Shown here: positions 40,383 to 53,745 of the stretch, piece after piece
How the letters are laid out: each line of letters opens with the position of its first letter
How positions within the stretch are numbered: position 1 is the stretch's first letter
Origin: Takifugu bimaculatus
Taxonomy: Eukaryota > Chordata > Actinopteri > Tetraodontiformes > Tetraodontidae
Length of the DNA stretch: 64,000 nucleotides
Assembly: GCA_004026145.2 (NCBI GenBank)
Contig: CP034976.1
Span: forward strand, 5,820,296-5,884,295
Direction: 5' to 3'
The notes under the pieces: generated by a model
What the model saw: only the letters and a program-made list of their open reading frames with translations
What the model was told of the DNA's origin: nothing
Databases searched by the model: none
Translations under genes and position numbers: made by a program

Positions 40383-43300
40383 CAAATGTAATGGTTGCAA
40401 CTGAAAACTAGAGTTTTATGGAACCCGTTGCCACTTTCTGTGACAATAAATGTTGGTGATGGTGCAGGTAAGCTGTGGTGGGAGATTCCTGGTGGTGAGC
40501 GATGGTGTGTGGGTGTCTGATGAGCACTTTTTGATGTTCTTACCATGTGAAGATAGTTCTCACCCAGGCCCACGTGCATTTTTACATGAACGAGAGTAAG
40601 TGAAATAAGATTGGCATCAACCTCCTGAAGGTTTGGTCCATAGCTGCTATTTAGCAACATATGGTTTGGGCGTGTTTGACATGCAATGTTGTGGCGAAAA
40701 TAACAAAAGCAGCATTTCCTTCCATCTTGAAGGAGATTTGATTTCTGTTCCACTGAGGCTCAAACTGCTGAGACGGACAAGTTCAAACAGTGTTTTATGT
40801 CATTTGCAGGAGGCTCTGTGTCTGTTTATTGAGGATTATGCAAGAACTCTATGACTGGTTTTCTAAGAAACTGATGGACACTGATGGAAAATAAAGCCAG
40901 GGAAGAAATTAAGATAGTCCTTGTCCAAAGATCTCCCATTAAATGTATTAAATTTAAAAGTGTTTCCCGCCTATTCCCATTTCTGTAGCAGAAAATATGT
41001 GGGCTTATGCTGTAGAAGGTCCAGGTTCTCCTTATGGGCACTTGTTTATTCATTGTGTTGTTCTTGACAACAGTTTAGAGACTTTACAAACATGCAGGCC
41101 TAGAAAATAAATCTTTAGCCACATGGAGCGGTGGGTGGTGATGGGAATATTTGTTGTTCGACAATAATAAAAGTAATGTGTTTTCACTTTCTTTTCTCGA
41201 GGACGGTTCTGGTGGTAATTCAATAATTGGACTTTCTCTGCAAACACAACCATGAGGTAGAAAGCAGTGACAGAGAGAAACGGGGGTGGGCTCTTTTGTA
41301 TGTCTGAGCATCAGAACTCCCTCAGGAATAAACAACAAAACCATTATTATGGCAATAACCAACGCGGAGTGCCTGGAAAGCCATGAGAAGAAGGGAGCAC
41401 ATGTTGACAACAGACAGTTCCAATAAAACTACAAGGAACAGATTCTGCTTTATTTACAGGAGAGACAGGAGGCACTGGCCCAAGCTGAGCTTCCCTTTAC
41501 AAAGACACGCAAGTTCCCGGTTGTTTCAGGCAATCACCAGCAAATTGATGAGGTATAAAAATTTAAGATCTTTAGATAAAGCAGAAGTTACCAACAGACG
41601 TCACGTGAACTATCGCGTGGCGTCCGTCAGGATCAAAGACAGGTGAGTGACTTTGACCGGCAGCTGGACTTCAACAGTCAGGAGGTCACAGACGTGGTGA
41701 AGAGGCAACGCCAGCTGCGTCTTGTGAGCAGAATTTATGCCCGACACGTCAGCGCACGTGAACCTTAACCTAAATGCCATTGAAGTATTTAATCTAATTG
41801 TGACTTGTTAGCTGTTCTTTGATATACAGTAGATCAGAACTGTACAGTCTAAATGTTCCTCTTAGCATAAATCCTGGAATTATACGGATGGATAGGGTGT
41901 GGCTAGCGTCACAAATGGTCATATCCTAAAGGTTGGGGTATTTTCTTCCAATGTGAACACCCATGTTGGGCCCTCCAGAGCTATCTCTCAACCCTCTCTG
42001 GGCCGGAGGACTTTTCATCTCACAAATCAAATTTCGTCATTTTTTCCCCCGTCACAGCGAACAGCTGGTTTTAATATTCGCACAAATAGAAGTCACAAGG
42101 ATCAACATTGAAACGATGCATTCCAAACGGAAGCCCCCCATTCGCCAGGCGCGGATCAAACCGAGGTTATCCGAGCAGGAGGACGTGACGAAAGCCTGAT
42201 TGTCACATGAGCGTCAATCTGAAGGTTTCGAACTTTGGGCTGGATTCGGACAAATGAGTCAGAGTAATCAGAAAGCTGCGCAGCTTTGGTGGTGCGACAG
42301 AACATCACCGATGACTCAGCCTGTCTCTGCCTCTATCTCCCTCAATGTTGTTTAGTTCTGCACAGACGTTGCAGGTTAGCATAATTTTCTCCCCTCAAAC
42401 TGAATCCAATTTTACCCCAACACAGCAGCAGGGGCTTATTTACAAACTTGGCACGTCAATAGATGCATTTTTATTTTCATTTCTGCCAAGAGTGATAGTG
42501 AAGTTACAGCCAGGAGTTGACAGGATTACCTCAGACACCAGGGAAACAGGTAGCCAAAATCAACCGCCAACCACAACTACAACAACATTTAACACAGCAC
42601 ATATTTGGGGTTTCTTTGAGGACATAAGTCTGAGTCCATCAACCATGGTAGAAAGATAAACTGATAACTGAGCTGATAAACTCCTGTTATTAGATCAGAT
42701 ATGCCATGATGGGAAATTCCCAAGAATAACAGACTGCTTTTGGAACACGGCGGTGAGTACAAGAGCATCCATCCATTACCGACCGCTATCAGTGGATTGT
42801 CTGACGGCATCACTTCATCAGGTAATAAAACATGTTTACAGGAAGTGGCAGAAGGGGTTTTTTCATTCCATAAACTGCTAGAAATCAGTTCAGATGAAAG
42901 TGTGGCTTCTTTTTTTGCACAGGGAGCGCATGCACACTCATCCCTTCTCGTCCATCTGAAAGCATGGATAATGTGAGTTAGCTGATGCTCCGCTTTGGTT
43001 TTGGTGGATTTGCACCTACATCAGAGCCCAGAGTTGCAGCAGAGCACATGAAAAGAGACAAAAGAGGTGAAGCTGTTTCGGTTAAGCCCTTCTGCTGCGA
43101 GTGTCCCTGAAAACAGCCGCAAATGCTCCAGCTGTGGATGAGGTAATTGTGCCCCGGTGACAGGCTGGAATGAGGGCGTCTTTTGCAGGTGGAAGAGCGG
43201 AGAAGTCAAAGGCGATGGGGTGAAATTCCAAATTGTGTCAGGAAAGAAAAATTCAACTTACAGTATATTTTATGGGAGGTAAAGTACCGCTGGTTCTTTT

Positions 43301-45260
43301 CTCTTTTAAGGTAAAGAGCTCTTTCTGAGGAGATTAGTAACCATTTTATTAAGATCTGAATGGGACAAGCAGTACGTCAGCATCCAGAATAAAAAAGAAA
43401 AATCAGGCAAATGTGTCCTTAAATGCTGAAACTGCACTATTTTGCATCACACCAGTCATTCAATAAGTTCATCTGAAGAATTAGGTAAACCAAATGGCTC
43501 CTACAGATGGCAAAATCTAATTTCATTTCATGCTTCTCATAAACATCAACCCAAAAACAATAAGGGCTCGAACCCTCGTTGTCATGGCACTCATGGGTGA
43601 GAATGTGGACCCTGTCATGGCTCAGGTTGGGATGAAGGGAGCGACATATTCATTCGCATCTCCTAGCATTTAGCGTTGGGCCCTACCACTACTATGACGA
43701 GGTTTGGCCAAAACACCAACACCCTCACAGAACCCACAGGTGCATCACAGCAGGCTCCTGTCACGCTACACACAGTGGTCCATGGGGCGTGGTACATCAC
43801 CTGTGACACAATGTGTATGTTTGCCTGGCTCAATTCATGACAGATTCCTTGTGATCTATAATTAATTAGCGACAGACCGACTCTGACTGACAACATTGCT
43901 GCTCCCTTCCAAGAAAAGCTTTGCCTGATTAATGTGATTTGGCCTCATTTTGGTGGAAATAGACATGCTGCAACGGCTGAAATAGCTAATCTGCTCATAC
44001 TTTCCCATCGTCCGGTCCCTCCGTATCGCACATGTGCCGCACCTGCCTCCATACTCATTAACGCTATCCTCACTTTGGGCCAGGAAAGCGAGTCATTATT
44101 GGTTCTGAAAGCCCGTTTGACGACAGAATGATGGTGGGAGCGCAATTTCCGACAAACATTGCAAATGCTTTATCTTTTTTAATTATCAGGAGGTAGCGAT
44201 TGCAGTAATATAGTAGAAGAAGAAGAATGTGTCATTGTAGTGAGTTTTTTTAATCTGCATGGATAAAATCCAGCTCGGGATTAGCTTAAAACAAAGGCTG
44301 CATGCTGGAGTCTGTAAAGCTGACGTTCGCACCGCAACACGCCCAGTCTTTGTTCTCGGCCTATTGGTTTTAATTCTCTCAGAAATCAGATGAGCTCACA
44401 TGAATCATGGGGTCATGTCACTGGGAGTCATGTTGAGTTTTCTCAACCTGGCAACCGACGGCATTTTCATTCACGGTTAATTGTGGGGTTGTAGCGACTC
44501 TCCTCTGCCTTAGCTGACTCTGTGGTGCGCCGTGTCGTCTTGGCTCCCCTTTTGAACGGGGTTTAAGGAAATGAGTCAGAAACACATGGCCGGCAGAATA
44601 AAGAAGTAGATCGTTGACTCTTCAGTCAAAAAAAAAAAAAGCTAATTCCAAATAGACATGTTGGAAAAGATGTTTATTCAGATACTCCCAAAATGTAAGA
44701 AAGAAGTAACAACATGAAATAAGGTTTGACCAACAGATGTGTCTCTTTATTTCTTGACGGGAAGATTAAGAGGAAATTCTCAGGGCCAAAGTACAGGGAA
44801 AAGACCTCATTCCCATGGACGGCCAAGCCTCGTTTGGTTTCCCACTGCACACTGGGGGCTCGTGGAGGCTCGTCAATAAACGCATGTGCGCCTGAGAGCG
44901 CGTGTGTGTCGTTTCAAAACTGAAACTGAGGGAAAAAAAGTCATGTAAGCACTTACGCAGTGTACAGAAGTGGAGCCGGGCCGCCTGAGAACGCACTTTC
45001 CAGCTGTTTGCTGCATCACACAGCCAAGTTGCGAAGTGCTGCAGGATCCTGCGTCTGTATTGATTAAACCGAACGTTTAATATACGCACGCAGGCGTGCA
45101 CACGTGTGCACACACCTAGGGCGGGCAGTCAGCTGGATGTTCGTGTAGTGTTGCCAGGGGAACAGCGGCTGCATTCTGCAATCCAGATGTTTCATGGACG
45201 CTGGGGGAAGCTCCTAGTTCCTAAAGGACAGGAGAATTACGCTCAAGTGCATGCACATGG

Positions 45261-45299
45261 GTGTGTGTGTGTGTGCGCGCGCGCGTGTGTGTGTGTGTG
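45261..45299. repeat. (TG)n/(CG)n microsatellite
   Basis: TG repeats with a central run of cgcgcgcgcg, a purine-pyrimidine alternation able to form Z-DNA. It is followed directly by a flank shared with 51419-51485. Confidence 0.95.
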
Positions 45300-45362
45300 C
45301 ATTTATCTGAAACTGCCTGTGCCATTTAAACAACTCTGGGTGGAGCTCGACAGACTTTATCA
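45298..45362 (+). repeat. Dispersed repeat flank, copy A
   Basis: 'tgcatttatctgaaactgcc' begins a block of about 62 bp that recurs on the opposite strand at 51419-51485, with roughly seven differences. Both copies sit right beside a CA/TG array. The family is not recognised. Confidence 0.85.
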
Positions 45363-45508
45363 TCTGTGTTTCTTAGAAGTTTGAAAAGTTTGTCAGCTGT
45401 AGCTCCACCAACGTGTGTGACATCAGAAAATACATTTTTCGACCCACCCCGCCCAGTTCGGGACATTTTCTTCTCTCTCTGGACAACCAGGATGATACAA
45501 ATGGCGAC

Positions 45509-45539
45509 CCACCCACCCACACACACACACACACACATA
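45509..45539. repeat. (CCCA)n/(CA)n short array
   Basis: Three to four ccca units followed by about ten CA units. Confidence 0.9.
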
Positions 45540-45833
45540 CTGGAAAACTATAATATTTGTCAAGAGTCCAGCAAAGGGTGAACTTGTCTCAGTGATATTT
45601 ATTGCCTGGAAATCTCTGTGCTCACTTCAGCCCTCTTCATCCGTCAGTCACGTACTGATGATGGCCGCCGGTGCTCGGAGGTTACCGTAAAGAACAGCGT
45701 CATTTGGATGTTGGGACCATAATCGGTGTCATGACTTTACTGTTCCCTGTAAAACTATTGTCTGGTCTTCATCTGTCCCGCTCTTACGGCTCACCAGAGA
45801 TCTCCCACATCTCTGCGAAGGCTACTGAACCGA

Positions 45834-45838
<5 letters not shown>

Positions 45839-45913
<75 letters not shown>
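45839..45913. repeat. (CA)n microsatellite
   Basis: A pure CA run of about 75 bp. Confidence 0.97.
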
Positions 45914-45914
<1 letters not shown>

Positions 45915-46579
45915 AAACAGATCCTGCCTAGCGCGTTTATATCTGTCATAAAATTCTATGCCAAGTCAGTGTGTTGGGGTCAGAGAGCTGGCCTGTTAAA
46001 TTATCCTCTTTATGACACTTCTAGTTTATCAGACGCGGTGGACAAAAATTGGAAATGACTGCAGTCATTCTGTGGAGATTATTCCGTTTTGGAGGCTGGA
46101 GCGCAACAGGAAAGACTGCAATGGGCAAATGTGTTCGGCAGATATAATGGTGAATGCTATCTGTCTTTGCAGTTGGTAGAGGAAATGGGAGGACTGGGCA
46201 GGTCCAGTCGGACAATTTAACCCAAACGATACGGAACGAGGGATCAACTGATGAGATTGACTCAAAATGGAAAAACTAAATAAACATGCAACTTCTCACC
46301 CTGGTTCGTCTCTAGTTCGACGGGGATTTGCAGACCAAAGTAGCTGCAATCGTGCAACTAATAGCCCACCAGATGACAGAGCTGCATCATCCGACATCTG
46401 CTGAGCTGCATCTGACCTTTCTCCGTATGTTCGACCTCTCGGCTTCTTAAAAATTTCATTGCAGAGTTCAAATTTTCTTGAAATTTTCAAATGTATCATG
46501 TGCATGATGATTCACGCTCTATGAACAATCCTTTAAGTTCACTATATATTAGTATGTACTGAGACTCCCCCTCCCCTCC

Positions 46580-46581
<2 letters not shown>

Positions 46582-46614
<33 letters not shown>
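46582..46614. repeat. (CA)n microsatellite
   Basis: A CA run of about 33 bp after a CCCCT-rich stretch. Confidence 0.95.
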
Positions 46615-46615
<1 letters not shown>

Positions 46616-49508
46616 TCCTGAAAAGATGAGCTCATTCTAGAGGGAAGGAGTCTTTTCTTTTTGGCCTATTCTCAGGTCCTCTGAGGTAAACTGATAGTGG
46701 GAGAACTGGGACTAGAACAGTTGAAGAAAGAGCTCCCATCACTGGAACTGATGACATTTAAGATTTCTGGGGATGAATTCAGTATTTTCGGACACTGGCC
46801 AGCAGGTGATGTTGGGTTGGCCGTTTCTCACTGTATATCTCTTCTACTCCACAAAACATGTAAATTAATAAAAGTATATCTTAATCCCGGCGCTCTGGTG
46901 CACCTCCTGGTGCATCAGAAGCCTCAATTTGTGCTCACGGATCCCCTGAAAACGATCCCGACGACAGATGGCCACCCAAGCATCTAATAAACGAGATAAG
47001 GACCGAAAAAAGACTTGCAGGACGGGACTAATTTTACAGTTTGTGATATAATCTTGGTCAGTTCTTCTGGGACAGCAGCTGTCAGTGGAGATGTCTGGTT
47101 CTCCTCCGTCTGATGGCTCCGGCTCCTCCATCTGTGCCAAAAGCCCCAGTTTAACAGTAGTTTCGTGCTCTTGCTTCCTCCGCTACCTTTAGGTTGAAAA
47201 GCTCGTTATTTATTGCGAGACACGGAGTTTGGGACATTTATTAGTGGAATGTTACATGAAAAGAACGTTTATAGAAGGAGCGCCTGATGATTTGGGAGTG
47301 CCGTTTGTCTTTTGAGCGTTTTAAACGTTGCGTGACGGTGGAGAAGTGCAGCGATATTTAAGATCTCGGCGGCACCCCGCTGGGAAACCGACACAGATAA
47401 AGCTGCCTTTTGATCACGCCGCCAGCGTTCAAAACATAACTTCAGCTCAGCTCTCTGACTTTGAGGAACTTTGCTTCTCATCTCTCTTTTTTTTTTTTTG
47501 TATTTCGCATGTTCATTTAAATGCAGGCTGACAACAAAGGCAAAACATTTAAGAGCATAAGAACAGCGGCGTCTGCGGGGGAGTGGATACACATCACCCT
47601 CCTGCCTCTGGATTTAAGTGTGAGAGGTGGGAAATAGTGATCCGTGAGCCTTCTGGGGGTTTGAGAAACATACTGAAACCTCTTCCAGTCGATCTCTGGG
47701 CAAAACTTCAAATAGTTGAGACTTATTCTGTCAGGGCTGGGAGTCTAAGTCCTGACAGATCCTTATCTATCACTGTGGATAAACCCACAGCGGAAAAAAG
47801 GCCCAGATCTCTCCAATCATTCCGTAAAACGTCTTTCCATCCATTTTGGATTAATTACAGCTGAAACAGAAAACTACAGGTTGGTGCACTGTAATTCTAG
47901 TTGTAGCGAGCTTAATCTATGTTTTATAAATAATATACCACAAATTAAAGTGGATTCAGTGGGATCGGCTGTGTTTCCCTCTCCTTTTGTCTTGCCCACA
48001 TACAAATGTTGGAGTAAGCTCGAGTGCAGGAGCCAACTTTCCCAAAAGCTCCATATCCTTAGTCGTCTCTCCGCAGAACAAAAGCCTGAAAGAGATCAAG
48101 GAATTAAATCTGTTTGGGAAAATCACCCCTGCTCTCTCTCACCCTACTGGGCTCCAAAATGGTGCCTATTCAAGTGTTCCACTGTTAGAAATCATTCATT
48201 ACTTCTTCCGTATTTACATTCTTGATGTTTGCAGTCCTTTTGGGTGGTGACATTTAGAGGTTTGCAACTCCCGGCCAGCTTTGGGGCTATTTTAGACTGA
48301 GAGCTCTGAACTTGAGCTGATACAAACACTTTCAAAGACTCAAACTCTAACAATATATCCCATCCTGTAGACATAAAGGCCTCTGGGAAGGTTTTTATTT
48401 CATTCAGTCATTTTAAATCTGGACTTGGACCTCATTTTGCCTTCAATAATTCCTGTTGGCATAATAACAGTAATACAGTTGTTGTCTGGACATCCACAAC
48501 CCACAAGTAATCCCAGCCCATCCCAGGAACGCTCTGATGGATTGAGCGCTGGTGAGAACGTTTGAGTACACAGAACTCATTGTCACACTGGAGAAACCAG
48601 TTGGAGACACACCAGTGAATTAGTGATGGACAGTGTAGCTGGAGCCTCCTGTGTTTAACTGACAGCAGCCGTACCTGGAGCTTGGGGGGGTCATCAGGCC
48701 CTCTACATCAGCTCAAAGCCCTCTGGACACTCTCCTCTGACCTCTGCCATCAAGGAAACAATTTCATCCAGAGAACTGCCAATCAAGTGATATTTAATCT
48801 TTTAATCTATTTTCTGTAATACCTTCGAGAAAGCTACGCCTGCAGATTCCAGAAGATCATCAGCACCAAAAGTGCCACGTCCAGAGTCTCTCAAACTACT
48901 TTTCTTCCCCATTCTGCTGCCCAAATTTATCTTCAGCTGGTTATTTTGATGTTAGATATTGTGAAGGTCAGCAGGTGTGTCTAGTTAGATTGCTTTGATG
49001 TTCAGTAAGATGAATACCAGCTCTCTGTCTGTTTGCTAACAGTAATGCTACTGCAGCAATCAGTTCCTTCAGCTTTGGGACAAATCAGGAAACAATTAGC
49101 CTGTCCTGCTCAGCCCAAAGAAAACATTTTGTACATCTGTAAGTCCTATATGTCATGTCCTCTTGTATACTCTTGTTTTAAACTGAGGTGTAAGAACAAC
49201 AACGCAAACCGACTGCTAAATATCTCTTGGCTAATTACCACAACAACTGATCCAGGCCAAGAAACGCTGCACATTAAACCTATGCATGTGCTGCAAAGTG
49301 GATTTAAATACGCGGTGTCTGTTTCTTTTCGATGTGTAAAGCACTAAGCTAAGCTAAGCTATCCAAATAGGTCATCGAAGGAGGTATCGGGTTTCTCATC
49401 AGAAAGTGAAAACTGGTGTGAAGTGTGTGTGCACAAATTTATGACAGTCTACAGCAAGGCCATAAAGCTTGTTTAGAGACTTCAGGATCATTCCCATATA
49501 AGATGTTT

Positions 49509-49513
49509 ACACA

Positions 49514-49588
<75 letters not shown>
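49509..49588. repeat. (CA)n microsatellite
   Basis: About 80 bp of CA with one 'cat' interruption near its start. Confidence 0.97.
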
Positions 49589-49589
<1 letters not shown>

Positions 49590-50061
49590 TGCATATACAG
49601 TGACTCACAGTCTCTCGGTTTGATGTAGCTGTTTCTGGCACAAAGCTCTCCAAACATCAGCTGGTGAGGGTCCCCCTGAACACACACCCTCTCTGAGAGC
49701 CAACTATTAATGTTAATCACGTGTGTGTTTGTGTGTGTGAACGTGCATGTCAGGGGTGAGTCCCGTTCTACAGTGTGTTTTTTACTCTGCGAAATGCGTG
49801 TGTCAGGGCAGGGCCTCTGTGGGTTCAGCCCTAACACCAAGCAGACGTCATGACCATAATCGCCTTCGCACACGTGCATGCGTGCACACACACACCTTCA
49901 TGCAATGACGTGAACCTGCACAAAGCATCACTGTCCAGACACCAGAGACTCCAAGGCTGTGAATTTCTTGTGGATCCTCCACGGTGTCGTCTGTTGATCG
50001 CTTCTCAGCCAGGTTTCATCCCTTTCTAGGGACAGTGCAGCACACGTTCTGTGGAGGGAAG

Positions 50062-50361
50062 TGAGGAAAGACCAAGATCAGGGATACAAGGAATGACTTT
50101 CCTCCTCAGGAGGGGTTCAGAGTAGAGCCGCTGTTACTGCGCATCAGGAGGATCCAGATGAGGTGGCTTGGACATCTGATTAGGATGCCCTCTGGACACC
50201 TCCCTGGTGAGGTTTAGGGGGCTATGTCTCACCAAAAGGAGATCCCAAGGAAGAATCCGGACTCGAGAGGCTGTGTCTCCCAGCTAGGATGAGAGCTCCA
50301 CTGGATCCTCCCTGAAGGGCTGGACAAAGTGTAGAGCAAGAGGACAATCTGCTTAGGATAC
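50062..50361 (+). mobile_element. 5'-truncated L2-type LINE, 3' end, second copy
   Basis: Landmarks are 'gaggaaagaccaagatc', 'gactttcctcctcag', 'gagtagagccgctgttactg', 'agatgaggtggcttgg', 'catctgattaggatgcc', 'ctggacacctccctggtga' and 'gaggctgtgtctcccagct'. These match the ORF2 C-terminus region of the same LINE family as 18655-18967. Compared with the family, a segment is missing after 'cctcctcag'. It ends in (GGAT)n. Confidence 0.87.
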
Positions 50362-50486
50362 TGGATGGATGGATGGATGGATGGATGGATGGATGGATGG
50401 ATGATGGATGGATGGATGGATGATGGATGGATGGATGGATGGATGGATGATGGATGGATGGATGGATGGACGGACGGACGGACGGA
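50362..50486 (+). repeat. (GGAT)n microsatellite with (GGAC)n end, LINE tail
   Basis: About 125 bp of ggat repeats carry three 'gatgatgg' interruptions and a final run of ggac units. It abuts the L2-type fragment, so it most likely grew from the element's 3' tail. Confidence 0.95.
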
Positions 50487-51418
50487 CCCGTTATGTCAAC
50501 AGTCAGTTAATGTGCATGATTTGAACACGCAGACCATGAAGTTACATTCAAAGTCCACCTATTAGGACCCGAGCTGGAATCAAATCCAGAGCCTCCTCAT
50601 TATGAGTTGTGAGGGAACGTGCACACACCCACACCCCTTCGTGCAATGATGTAAACCTACACAATAAAAATGGAGCCTGGCGACTGTATCCAGGCTCATC
50701 ATGAGAGTTCTTGCTGAAGGTCTGCAGCCACTAAAGGCTGCTCCTGCTCCCTCACTACTCACACAGCACGACAGGTGACAACAGCTTGTTATGCATGTTA
50801 AGTATTAGTATTCTGTCAAGTGGCTCCTTATTGCTATAAAAAAACACATTTGTGTTGTGGCTGGAAGGCTATCTGAGGTCCAACAGGGAGAGATTTCATA
50901 GAAACCACTCTTGGGGTAATTCAGACTCTTTGGGTGGGCGGACAGGCTTGTAAATCACGGCTGTTTGACTGGTGTTGTACACAGCCCCTCTCATAAGTCT
51001 CAACCTCAAACATGTTTATTTGAGCGGCAGCAGTCATAACGCGCTGACTTATGCTCACTGTACATCCGGATTTTGCCAACAGCAGCCTCTTCTGTGCAAA
51101 CTATTTACTTCAAGTATGAGAATTCTGGCCCGCAAGGACACATTTTTGGCCTTTAAAAGTCTACTGAATGATCCATAATTGTTCCATTATTACACAAATG
51201 TGGGAATAGAACTAAAGTGGAATAACAATGAATTTATGTTTTCTACCTCTGTGACAGCGTCGGGCTTTATTTACCTGCCACAAGACGAGGGTAAAGTAGG
51301 AATATATAGCGTGTGTTTTGTTTAAGTGCCACCTGTCCAGTTTATGCCAGAAGAAACGGACACCAGATTAAATCAGACTACAGAAAGGCAACAGGAGGAG
51401 ATGTTTAGACAATAAAGG

Positions 51419-51484
51419 ACAAGAAAGACCGTCAAGCTCCACCCAAAGTTGTTTCAATGGCACAGGCAGTTTCAGATAAATGCA

Positions 51485-51485
<1 letters not shown>
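51419..51485 (-). repeat. Dispersed repeat flank, copy B (inverted)
   Basis: The complement of this stretch matches 45298-45362 and runs into the (CA)n array at 51485. Similarity stops at about 51419 on the far side. Confidence 0.85.
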
Positions 51486-51536
<51 letters not shown>

Positions 51537-51562
51537 CACACACACACACACACACACACACA
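51485..51562. repeat. (CA)n microsatellite
   Basis: About 78 bp of CA with a single 'catgca' interruption near 51535. Confidence 0.97.
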
Positions 51563-51662
51563 AACATGTACGCAGAACTAAACTCCCAAGGTGATGCCTC
51601 CAATTCTGCCTATTGCAGTGAGGTCACAATTCTAGGAAAGGAGGGAGGGATGTGGTTGTCTG

Positions 51663-51707
<45 letters not shown>

Positions 51708-51725
51708 GGGGTTGTGTGTGTGTGT
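51663..51725. repeat. (GT)n with a 21-base G run
   Basis: About 28 bp of GT, then 21 consecutive G at 51691-51711, then more TG. The homopolymer could fold as a G-quadruplex and is hard to sequence correctly. Confidence 0.95.
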
Positions 51726-52896
51726 CAGAGAGAGACAGAGCAGAGAGAAAGTTTGTCCCGCAGCTGTGCGTCTTGCGTTGTGTTGTGGTGCTTGCTGCCA
51801 GAAAACCAAGGAGATCCCACAATGAACTTATCATCTGACTGTTTCAACTCGGACACTCCCAGAGAATAACGAGCCCCGAGCAGCCAGACGCTGGCCCCTC
51901 TGGTGGCGGTGGCAGCAGGCGCTGCAGTTTGATCCCACACACTTCTTAACACACTTACCTGGGAGCCTGAGAAAGCAGGCAGCTTCCTTTATAGTACAGA
52001 AAACCTGATCCGTGCACTGGTTCCAGGTCTGCAGAGGGAAACATCAGAACCTGAGTGTTGGGGATTAAGAAAGCTAGTTTGAAGGAATGCTACCACACAT
52101 ACCATCCACCTGGGATGCAGGTTGGCTAGAATGAACAGGGCAAGATCATAAATGAGCAGAGGACAGGATAAAACAGAGCACTTCAAGATGCTATCCCAAT
52201 GTTGCATGTAAATCACACTGCTCAGCTCCTTTAAAGACTCTTCGTGGTGGATCTAATGTAAAACGATGCAGGTCACTGAAACGTGATCCAAAGCTCCTTT
52301 GATGCATGAATCTGTGTTTTAAACCTGTCAAGCTAAACCCACTAAACTCCAATCAGACCTTCATTCGCCATCTAAATGGTGCTGTGTATTTACTCGGTGA
52401 TGCATTTGTGGCTGCTGGGAAATTGTGCCGTTTTGATAGCAGCCGGTACAACAAGGGATTTCATCCCAGTTTGTGCACAGGCACACCTCACGACCAGAAC
52501 CGCCACAACAATCAACTGTGGTCGGGAGGCGGGGCTGCATTCGCTGTCGTGTTGGCAGGATTTTTCCAAGGCAATTCAATGGTTGCCTAAAAATGGCTCA
52601 GTAAGTTGCAGAGCAACAAAAGACAATAAGTCTACTGTAAAGGCTGTCTGTGCCTATTTAAGTCCCATTTATGGCTGCGTCTGTAAATTCAGATAAAACA
52701 GGTCCTTACTTGGTAACACTGTCTCTGTAATTGTGATTGTGTATTTTTTTCCTCCTTTTTTTCTTTCTTCCTTCATTTCTATTCCCCGAAACACAATAAA
52801 CACCATTGCAGCATTATCACTTTCTGGCAGGACTGAGCTTCTGGCAAAGTGTTGCTTTTTTGTGCGTGTGTGTGCGTGTGTCGCGCCATAGCAACG

Positions 52897-52897
<1 letters not shown>

Positions 52898-52955
<58 letters not shown>

Positions 52956-52970
52956 CACACACACACACAC
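52898..52970. repeat. (CA)n microsatellite
   Basis: About 73 bp of CA with one 'cgca' interruption. It is preceded by short tgtgcg repeats at 52861-52880. Confidence 0.97.
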
Positions 52971-53664
52971 CAGCTGTAGTGGAAGAGTGCCATATCGGAA
53001 TATAGATTTAATAAATGTGAGAACTGCCCCCTCTAGCGGTTAACTGCGTGACTACATCAAGTTTTGCAGGATGTGTGTGCGCCAGTTGTGCTTTGAAGCT
53101 CTTCTCCCTCATTTTATTTCCACTTTACTCATTGTGTTTGAAGCTGTCCAACCTGGATGGCAGTGTTTAATTGATTCAGACACATTCATTGCTGCAAATG
53201 TCTGCAATTTCTCCGGCTTTTCATGCCCTTAGTCAAGCAGGATAAAGCAACGCGGTGCCTTATTTCGGACAAGGCTTCATCCGGTGCTGTGAAAGAATTC
53301 ACATTTGGCATGTCGCTGTAGCTCTAACAAACATTGTCCAGTTCAGAAAAGCGATAAGCACCGCCTGCCTGCAAGGAGACCAGAACAACATTTGGCTCTT
53401 TGCTACCTTTAAAGAAAGAAAGTTTTGATATGGTCAGATTGTGCTTCCCAGTCATCTGTTTTGCGGTATCGGTAGGGGGTGACTCAATATTGGTAGCTTT
53501 GATGATAGTTACTATTGTGAATGGAATTCAGGTGGAGTTTTGGCTGATGCTACTGGGTTATATTTTTAAGCAGGAGTCTTACTTGTCTGCCTGCCATGGG
53601 TCTAAAATTATACTTGGTCCATTTCAGGATCAAGGGTATAGAAATAGTGTGGATCAGTGATGGA

Positions 53665-53745
53665 TCCGGTGTGTATTCCCAACCTCCTGCCCAGGCGACT
53701 GCTGGGATAGGTGTCCAGAGCACCTTTGTAGTGTTGATGGATGAA
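53665..53745 (+). mobile_element. Degenerate dispersed teleost repeat, opposite orientation
   Basis: The sequence 'gtgtattcccaacctcctgc', then 'gactgctgggataggtgtcc' and 'gttgatggatgaa', corresponds to the complement of the repeat family at 26720-26868. It is short and strongly diverged. Confidence 0.45.

Noticed and set aside
42755..42790. 'catccatccattaccgacc' repeat-like start
   Set aside because: Too short to call a separate element; mentioned only as a fragment.
43560..43600. 'gctcgaaccct' resembling a tRNA T-arm
   Set aside because: No matching acceptor, D or anticodon arms around it.
49439..49891. 150-codon frame on the - strand
   Set aside because: Poly-VC from the CA array; no other support.
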